The translations under genes and the position numbers were made by a program. The notes beneath the pieces are model-generated. The model worked only from the letters and a program-made list of their open reading frames with translations, ran no database searches and had not been told where the DNA came from. Below, one piece after another: positions 4,199-7,843 of a stretch of DNA of 7,843 bases (its first letter is position 1; each line of letters starts with the position of its first letter). The stretch is from an uncultured Bacillota bacterium (GTDB lineage Bacteria; Bacillota; Clostridia; Peptostreptococcales; Anaerovoracaceae), in NCBI GenBank assembly GCA_902465215.1, contig CABQMM010000054.1:1-7843 (forward strand), read 5' to 3'.

Positions 4199-4301
4199 AT
4201 AAAAGGGCGCTGCGACAAGCGGTTAGCCTCTTTCAGATTCGGAACATTTGAGTAAGCTCAAAAGAAACCGTCACTTGCCAGAGTGGCGGTTTCTGCTTTT
4301 T
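4199..4301 (+). ncRNA. Candidate ~100-nt antisense RNA (type I antitoxin-like)
   Basis: Starts about seven bases after the consensus promoter and ends in the T tract 4297-4301. It is fully complementary to the 3' part of the minus-strand transcript that encodes the 25-residue peptide, including its last ten codons and stop. A perfect promoter, a short RNA with a strong terminator, and antisense overlap with a tiny gene are the hallmarks of type I antitoxin RNAs. Not matched to a named RNA family. Confidence 0.6.
4263..4301 (+). terminator. Strong rho-independent terminator
   Basis: A 12-bp stem (4263-4274 with 4283-4294; AAACCGTCAC with GTGGCGGTTT, one T-G pair) with an 8-nt loop, followed shortly by TTTTT (4297-4301). 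It lies over the end of the minus-strand peptide frame. Confidence 0.8.
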
Positions 4302-4348
4302 ACGATGATCGTCACGGTGAACCGTCCGATATGTAACGTAATACGCAT
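4271..4348 (-). CDS. 25-residue peptide, candidate type I toxin
   Basis: ATG 4348 follows a very strong ribosome site (AAAGGGGGTGG, about 4353-4363). The peptide begins MRITLHIGRFTVTIIVK and ends in a basic tail, SRNRHSGK; stop TGA at 4271-4273. It is short, with a central beta/hydrophobic run (FTVTIIV) and net positive charge. The ribosome site is partly shut in a hairpin, CCACCC...GGGTGG, separated by GAAAGG, a device seen in type I toxin mRNAs. The mRNA would run on to the terminator at 4183-4142, across the whole antisense RNA from 4199. Toxicity is inference: the peptide lacks the long transmembrane helix of Fst or TxpA, so a regulatory peptide or simply a structured RNA remain possible. 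Confidence 0.5.
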   Translation of the reverse strand: MRITLHIGRFTVTIIVKSRNRHSGK

Positions 4349-4597
4349 AGCTCCACCCCCTTTCGGGTGGTGTAAGCCAACCGCCTGCCGTTTTGTGCAG
4401 CGCCCTGGTACTCCCGTAGAAGCACCAACGACACAATAACACGGATTACGGCAGACTGCAAGGATTTTCGCATCTTATTACGATAAGCGTGGCGTAAAAG
4501 CCCTACGGAGCGCCGATGCAAGCAGATAGTTGCAAATGGTTGCATTAACTTTCTCCAAGGTTTTTTCGGGAAAAAGGAAACCACAAACCGAGCAAAA
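4349..4597. other. Leader of the peptide gene and non-coding element end
   Basis: No gene is supported. 4357-4371 holds the hairpin that covers the peptide's ribosome site. Open frames here (minus 4233-4442, minus 4312-4584) have no ribosome sites and read through the structured leader. No clear minus-strand promoter was found. GTTGCA occurs twice ten bases apart near 4528-4543. Confidence 0.4.
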
Positions 4598-4708
4598 GTT
4601 TTCCCTTATGTTTTCCCTTACCACGATATCACGCGATAATACTTGCTATTACGGATGGCTGAAAAAGTCCTTGCTTTCCAATGGTTTAGCGGATTCGATA
4701 TCACTCGA
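4598..4708. repeat. Direct repeats near the element end, possible integrase arm sites
   Basis: GTTTTCCCTTA occurs twice in tandem (4598-4608, 4610-4620). CGATATCACxCGA occurs at 4624-4636 and 4696-4708, differing at one base. TAATA-CTTGC-TATTA (4637-4651) is an inverted repeat. All lie within 140 bp of the tRNA-derived core, where tyrosine recombinases and their excision factors bind arm sites. Confidence 0.55.
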
Positions 4709-4738
4709 AAAAACGTGAAAAAAACGTACATCGGGTAA

Positions 4739-4761
4739 TTCGAATCCCTCCTTCTCCGCCA
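4739..4761 (+). other. Attachment site: 3' end of a tRNA-Ser gene (attR-type)
   Basis: The 23 bases contain TTCGAAT (T loop), CCCTC (T-stem 3' side), CTTCTCC (acceptor 3' side), discriminator G and CCA. The implied acceptor 5' strand GGAGAAG plus discriminator G fit tRNA-Ser. The bases just upstream (GGTAA) do not pair with the T-stem and no tRNA body precedes, so only the 3' end is present. Elements that integrate in tRNA 3' ends restore the full gene at one end and leave this copy at the other. Confidence 0.8.
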
Positions 4762-4764
4762 ATG

Positions 4765-4800
4765 AAAAACCCTGTATTCTCAATGGATACAGGGTTTTTT
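4765..4800 (+). terminator. Native terminator of the tRNA-Ser gene
   Basis: A 13-bp stem of A5 plus CCCTGTAT (4765-4777) with ATACAGGG plus T5 (4787-4799), loop of nine, ending in T6. It begins four bases after the CCA, as expected for a single tRNA transcription unit. It can act in both directions. Confidence 0.85.
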
Positions 4801-4803
4801 CTA

Positions 4804-4938
4804 TGCTGTTTTCGGAAAGTTGAAACTGCGCTGCGTAAAGTTAAACGCGAGCTAATCGCCGCCAAAGGGCGCGGAGACGATGAGGAGTATACCACAAAGG
4901 CTGTACGGTATCGTCTATACAGATTTTGTACAAGATAG
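4804..4938 (+). pseudogene. Possible remnant of a phage minor capsid gene
   Basis: A 44-codon open frame without a start reads CCFRKVETALRKVKRELIAA then KGRGDDEEYTTKAVRYRLYR and ends FCTR at TAG 4936-4938. The charged helical text (RKVKRELIAAKG, DDEEYTTKAVRYR) looks like real coding sequence and resembles the C-terminal helices of phage minor capsid proteins. No promoter or ribosome site, so only a 3' scrap. Its end overlaps the point where the IS5 transposase fragment breaks off. The family call is from memory of motif style only. Confidence 0.3.
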
Positions 4939-5126
4939 ATTCTCAGCATCCGTTCCAAATCGTAGGGCTTGTTGCCGCGCTCTCCTTTGTAGTAGTACGG
5001 CCTGATACTGCTTATCCATTTCTCCCATGGTACGATGCGCTCAATCTCGCCTAATAATTCTCGTTTCTTTGTCCGCACCTGCGATAATTCGTCGCTCAGG
5101 GCGGACAGACTCAGTTGTTTATCCAT
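4914..5126 (-). pseudogene. IS5-family transposase, N-terminal fragment
   Basis: From ATG 5126 the minus strand encodes about 70 residues typical of the InsH N-terminal domain of IS5-family transposases: ALSDELSQVRTKKRELLGEI, ERIVPWEKWISSIRPYYYKG, then RGNKPYDLERMLRIYLVQNL. The family continues '..NLYNLSD..' with the DDE catalytic core; here similarity stops after VQNLY near 4914 and the frame runs on as unrelated sequence through the tRNA terminator. The whole catalytic core is missing. A minus-strand TATAAT (5133-5138) seven bases upstream of the start may be the original transposase promoter, giving a nearly leaderless mRNA. Confidence 0.8.
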
Positions 5127-5195
5127 ATCTATATTATACCACTTTTTGCGGCTATTTGCATTATGCGGTATTGCCTTAGGAAAGGACGGACAGAA

Positions 5196-5591
5196 ATGAA
5201 AAGGAAAACCGTTCTCATTTGTCTGATGGCGCTGCTTGCCGCCGGACTCGCCGTATTTTTCCTCATGCGCGGCAGCCATGGCTCCGATGCCTTTCGCGGC
5301 TCGTTCGTTAAGAATTCGGATTCCTATTTGCTGGATGTGGAGCGCTTGACCGGCACGGACACCCACACGCTTGAGCTGCAAAAGGGCGATGTGCTGCAGG
5401 TCCATTTTTCCGTGGAAAAAGGCTCGCTCAGGCTGACGATTACCGCACCGGACAGCACAGAGCTGTACGCGGGCAATGGCACGGAGGCAGCGGATTTCAC
5501 GGTGAACATCCCGGCGGACGGCATCTACGCCATCTCCGCAGAGGGACGGCAGGCAGCGGGAACGCTGTATATCCAGAAAAGCGCAGAGTAA
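5196..5591 (+). CDS. Small membrane-anchored or secreted protein, unknown function
   Basis: 131 residues. ATG 5196 has a modest ribosome site (AGGAAAGGA). A KRK start and a hydrophobic run at about residues 6-25 (VLICLMALLAAGLAVFFLM) form a signal anchor or signal peptide; no lipobox Cys is placed correctly. Residues about 35-131 look beta-rich and extracellular: LELQKGDVLQVHFSVEKGSL, LRLTITAPDSTELYAG, TVNIPADGIYAISAEG. This layout (strength of a charge or penalty term, then 'P..G.Y.i...g..a.G.l.i') resembles small beta-sandwich domains of secreted Firmicutes proteins. No named family is recognised. The region upstream contains an element-like promoter stretch (5146-5174), so expression may now depend on it. 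Confidence 0.7.
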   Translation: MKRKTVLICLMALLAAGLAVFFLMRGSHGSDAFRGSFVKNSDSYLLDVERLTGTDTHTLELQKGDVLQVHFSVEKGSLRLTITAPDSTELYAGNGTEAADFTVNIPADGIYAISAEGRQAAGTLYIQKSAE

Positions 5592-5670
5592 ATCTTTTCA
5601 GCAGTCTCTTTGTTTTGGACGGTATTCGCGCCTCCATTCCGGGGAAAGGCCGATTTTCGCAGAAAGCGTA

Positions 5671-5699
5671 TTTTCAAACGGCGAGTGAGGTTTTATAAT
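5671..5699 (+). promoter_or_regulatory. Promoter of the DUF554 gene
   Basis: TTTTCA (5671-5676), 17-bp spacer, TATAAT (5694-5699). Transcription would start near 5706, which leaves ATG 5726 with its GAGGT ribosome site but excludes ATG 5705. Confidence 0.6.
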
Positions 5700-5725
5700 G
5701 GCAGATGGAAAGTGAGGTCATCTCC

Positions 5726-6448
5726 ATGCTGCTCGGTTCTCTCGTCAACGGTATCGCCGGTTCCGCCGTCGGACTGTTTCTCCGCTTTTTTCTCCGCCGT
5801 TCCTCCCGCCGAAGCGCGGGTGAAAATGGAATCGGAGATCGTTTGCAGAAAATCGTCATGCAGGGGCTCGCGCTGTGCACGATGTATATCGGCATCAGCG
5901 GCTCGCTCAAGGGGCAGAACACGCTCATTGCGATCCTCTCGCTCGTGATCGGCGCTGTGATCGGCGAAATTCTCGATCTGGACGGGGCGATGAACCGCGC
6001 CGGGAACTGGGTGCAGAAAAAGGTGTCTCACCCCGGCTCGGAGGACGCAAACTCGACCGTGGCGGAGGGTTTCGTTACCGCATCGCTTCTCTTCGGCGTC
6101 GGCGCGATGTCGATCGTCGGCTCGCTCAACAGCGGGCTGCTGGGCGACCACAGCATGCTTTTTGCCAAGTCGCTTCTCGACGGCGTTTCTTCGGTTGTGT
6201 TCAGCGTGTCCTTCGGCATCGGCGTGCCGCTCTCGGCCATCGCCGTTTTTGTCTACGAGGCGCTCGTCACGCTGGCCGCGAGCGTCCTCGCTCCCCTGCT
6301 CAGCGACGCCGTGATCGCCGAAATGACCTGCGTCGGCTCGCTGATGATCATCGGTCTCGCTCTCAACATGCTGGAGCTTACGAAGATCAAGGTGATGAAC
6401 TTCATCCCCGCCGTTTTCCTTCCGATCCTTCTTTGCCGCTTTATGTGA
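5726..6448 (+). CDS. DUF554 family integral membrane protein
   Basis: 240 residues from ATG 5726; ribosome site GTGAGGT is eight bases upstream. The family usually begins 'M..G.lvN..g...G...G', matching MLLGSLVNGIAGSAVGLFLR. A KIVMQGLALCTMYIGISGSL segment, an ILSLVIGAVIGEILDLD helix ending, and the FVTASLLFGVGAMSIVGSLN motif typical of DUF554 follow. The stretch LLGDHSMLFAKSLLDGVSSV matches the family's 'gd...l..Ks.lDg..s' signature. About six to seven membrane helices are expected. The biochemical function of DUF554 proteins (including E. coli YqgA) is not established; a transport role is often suggested. The gene has its own promoter and is followed by a terminator, so it is monocistronic. 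Length is normal for the family and the frame is intact. Confidence 0.9.
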   Translation: MLLGSLVNGIAGSAVGLFLRFFLRRSSRRSAGENGIGDRLQKIVMQGLALCTMYIGISGSLKGQNTLIAILSLVIGAVIGEILDLDGAMNRAGNWVQKKVSHPGSEDANSTVAEGFVTASLLFGVGAMSIVGSLNSGLLGDHSMLFAKSLLDGVSSVVFSVSFGIGVPLSAIAVFVYEALVTLAASVLAPLLSDAVIAEMTCVGSLMIIGLALNMLELTKIKVMNFIPAVFLPILLCRFM

Positions 6449-6467
6449 AAGCAATATAACATCCGTC

Positions 6468-6519
6468 TCTCCCTCAGTCAGCGGCTTTGCCGCTGCCAGC
6501 CCCCTCGTCAGAGGGGGCT
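6468..6519 (+). repeat. Dispersed palindromic repeat with two hairpins
   Basis: TCTCCCTCAGTCA leads into a hairpin AGCGGC-TTT-GCCGCT (6480-6494) and a second one, AGCCCCCTC-GTCA-GAGGGGGCT (6498-6519). From general knowledge, near-identical double-hairpin units are scattered between genes in gut Clostridia such as Faecalibacterium relatives. Only one copy is in the window. Confidence 0.5.
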
Positions 6520-6524
6520 ATTTT
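6498..6524 (+). terminator. Terminator after the DUF554 gene
   Basis: A perfect 9-bp stem AGCCCCCTC/GAGGGGGCT with a 4-nt loop, then ATTTTA. It begins 50 bases after the stop at 6448. Confidence 0.7.
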
Positions 6525-6534
6525 ATACTGTCTA

Positions 6535-6563
6535 TTGACTTATTTTTTATATTGATATATGCT
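6535..6563 (+). promoter_or_regulatory. Promoter upstream of the UvrA-like gene
   Basis: TTGACT (6535-6540), 17-bp AT-rich spacer, TATGCT (6558-6563), 64 bases before the ATG at 6627. Confidence 0.55.
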
Positions 6564-6626
6564 TCGGCTTCCGAACGATAGGTCGTTAATTGGCAGCTGC
6601 ATTTTTCGAAGGAGGCTTTTGCATTT

Positions 6627-7737
6627 ATGGAGCAAAAAGATAAGATCATCATCCGCGGTCTGCGGCAGAGCAATCTCAAAAACGTCTCGCTGGACATCCC
6701 GAAAGGGAAAATTGTGGTATTTACCGGCGTTTCCGGGGCGGGAAAATCCAGCATCGTGTTCGACACGATTGCCGCAGAGAGCCAGCGGCAGATGAACGAA
6801 ACCTATACTGCCTTCATCCGCGGCAGGCTTCCCAAGTACGAAAAGCCGAAGGCCGAACGGATCGAAAATCTCTCCCCCTCCGTGATCGTCGATCAGTCGC
6901 GTCTCGGCGGCAACGCCCGCTCGACCGTCGGCACGATCAGCGATATGTACGCCGCGCTGCGGCTTTTGTATTTGCGCATCGGCGAGCCGTATGTTGGAAC
7001 GGCTTCCTGTTTTTCGTTCAACGATCCGAACGGCATGTGTCCCGAATGCTCCGGCATCGGCAAGGTGATGACGGTCGATGTGGAAGGGCGCATCGACCCG
7101 GAAAAGACATGGAACGAGGGCATGGCGGATCTCCCCGCCTTTCACGTGGGCAACTGGTACTGGAAGCAGTACGCCGCCTCCGGCCTCTTTCCGCTCGACA
7201 AGAAGTGGAAGGATTTTTCCGCGCAGGAGCGAAACCGCGTGCTCTACGGCGCGGATACGGGGGACGGAAAGCGGCTGAATAAACATGTGGACGGCATTTC
7301 GCACTATCTTCACCGGATGCTCATAAACCGCGACACCTCCGCGATGAAGGAAGCAGCGCATGATCGACATCGGGCTGCCGTACCTTTCCATGGACCGCGA
7401 ATCGTCCACACTCTCCGGCGGCGAGCGGCAGCGCGTGAAGCTCGCCAAGCATCTGGATAAGCGCGGCAGCATTTATGTGCTCAATGAGCCGACGACCGGA
7501 CTGCACGCCTCGGATATCCGGAAGATCATGGCGCTGCTCGACTCTCTTGTCGAGCACGGGAACACCGTGATCGTCATCAAGCACAATCTTGATGTAATGA
7601 AGCAGGCGGACTATATCATCGACGTCGGTCCCGACGGCGGTACTGCGGGCGGGGAGATCGTCTTTACCGGCACGCCGCAGGAGATGGCGGAGCATGCGCA
7701 TACCATCACCGCAGAGTATCTCCGCAAATCCCTATAA
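6627..7737 (+). pseudogene. Small UvrA paralogue (excinuclease-like ABC ATPase), internally deleted
   Basis: ATG 6627 follows AAGGAGG. The first frame gives the N-terminal ABC half: Walker A GVSGAGKSS at about residues 34-42, FDTIAAESQRQMNETYTAFI, VDQSRLGGNARSTVGTISD, zinc-type CPECSGIGKV, and FHVGNWYWKQY. Around 7345-7360 the text jumps to another frame and continues with the C-terminal ABC half: MIDIGLPYLSMDRESSTLSG, signature LSGGERQR, Walker B, and the usual end (GTPQEMAEHAHT...YLRKSL). The family is about 750 residues; here about 370 codons remain, so the first signature and Walker B and the second Walker A are gone. Walker B reads VLNEPTTGLH (family VLDEPT) and the later segment IVIKHNLD (family IVIEHNLD): Asp to Asn and Glu to Lys, both single G-to-A changes. 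Inactive by any reading. Paralogues of this type are linked to damage or drug tolerance. Confidence 0.85.
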
Positions 7738-7740
7738 AGT

Positions 7741-7773
7741 CAAACGAGACCCGCTGCGCTTACGCTTCGTTTG
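7741..7773. repeat. Inverted repeat after the UvrA-like gene
   Basis: CAAACGA (7741-7747) and TCGTTTG (7767-7773), 19 bases apart. No T tract follows, so it is not a clear terminator. Confidence 0.4.
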
Positions 7774-7798
7774 AAAAGGCTGCGGCGAGCCGATAGGT

Positions 7799-7831
7799 AT
7801 TTTCTCCGATGCACATGTCGCCGGAGAAAAT
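7799..7831. terminator. Hairpin near the window end, possible terminator
   Basis: A perfect 10-bp stem, ATTTTCTCCG (7799-7808) with CGGAGAAAAT (7822-7831), 13-nt loop. The T-rich arm faces left, so it could terminate either strand; the 3' side on plus is A-rich. Confidence 0.4.
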
Positions 7832-7843
7832 AATCAAAACTCT

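Noticed and set aside
4233..4584. Two minus-strand frames of 69 and 90 codons over the peptide locus
   Set aside because: No ribosome sites; they read through the structured leader and hairpins. The short frame at 4271-4348 has the strong ribosome site.
4650..4761. Complete tRNA gene
   Set aside because: Bases upstream of the T loop do not form the T stem and no GGAGAAG acceptor strand, D arm or anticodon arm is present.
5693..6454. 253-codon open frame on the minus strand
   Set aside because: Exact shadow of the DUF554 gene; its translation is a His/Asp/Arg-rich low-complexity run typical of an antisense frame in GC-rich coding DNA.
6540..7472. 310-codon open frame on the minus strand
   Set aside because: Antisense to the UvrA-like gene, whose motifs are unmistakable on the plus strand; no ribosome site.

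Overview
The window reads as DNA of a Gram-positive anaerobe of the Clostridia (Bacillota), probably a gut species. Starts are preceded by strong AGGAGG-type ribosome sites, several promoters match the sigma-A consensus, and the protein families fit: a DUF554 membrane protein, a small UvrA paralogue and an IS5-family transposase. No species can be named from the sequence.

The window appears to be two joined pieces. Positions 1 to about 4738 look like the right-hand end of an integrative (probably conjugative or mobilizable) element. From 4739 rightward it is host chromosome. The join is the last 23 bases of a tRNA-Ser gene (4739-4761) without the rest of the tRNA, followed at once by the tRNA's terminator (4765-4800). 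This is the footprint left when an element integrates into the 3' end of a tRNA gene. No integrase or relaxase lies in the window.

Element part, left to right: a heptamer repeat array (44-85); a small conserved-looking gene broken by a frameshift (202-557); a control region with a 38-bp direct repeat and about 90 bp of 10-bp-phased DNA (750-840); an HTH protein gene (884-1270); a 650-bp non-coding region with an unusual array of paired 11-bp repeats (1544-1800) and an oriT-like hairpin (1814-1853). Then comes a leftward operon of five small genes (3462 down to 1921): an ArdC-like protein, an unknown acidic protein, a two-helix membrane protein, an XRE-type regulator interrupted by an in-frame TAG, and a 51-residue protein. 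A divergent operator region (3595-3699) separates that operon from a rightward ribbon-helix-helix gene (3770-4144). Next is a compact sense/antisense locus (4142-4360) with a 25-residue peptide on the minus strand and a roughly 100-nt antisense RNA driven by a consensus promoter, which is the best candidate for a little-described system. The element ends with repeats that look like integrase arm sites (4598-4708).

The 7-mer GAGCGGG and its complement occur ten times in the element part, often paired into hairpins at promoters, and were not found in the 3 kb of chromosomal sequence. This suggests an element-wide signal.

Chromosomal part: a possible phage capsid gene remnant and a truncated IS5-family transposase (4804-5126), a small membrane-anchored or secreted protein (5196-5591), a DUF554 gene (5726-6448), a terminator/dispersed repeat (6468-6524), and a small-UvrA gene ruined by a large internal deletion, a frame change and two substitutions at normally conserved acidic residues (6627-7737).
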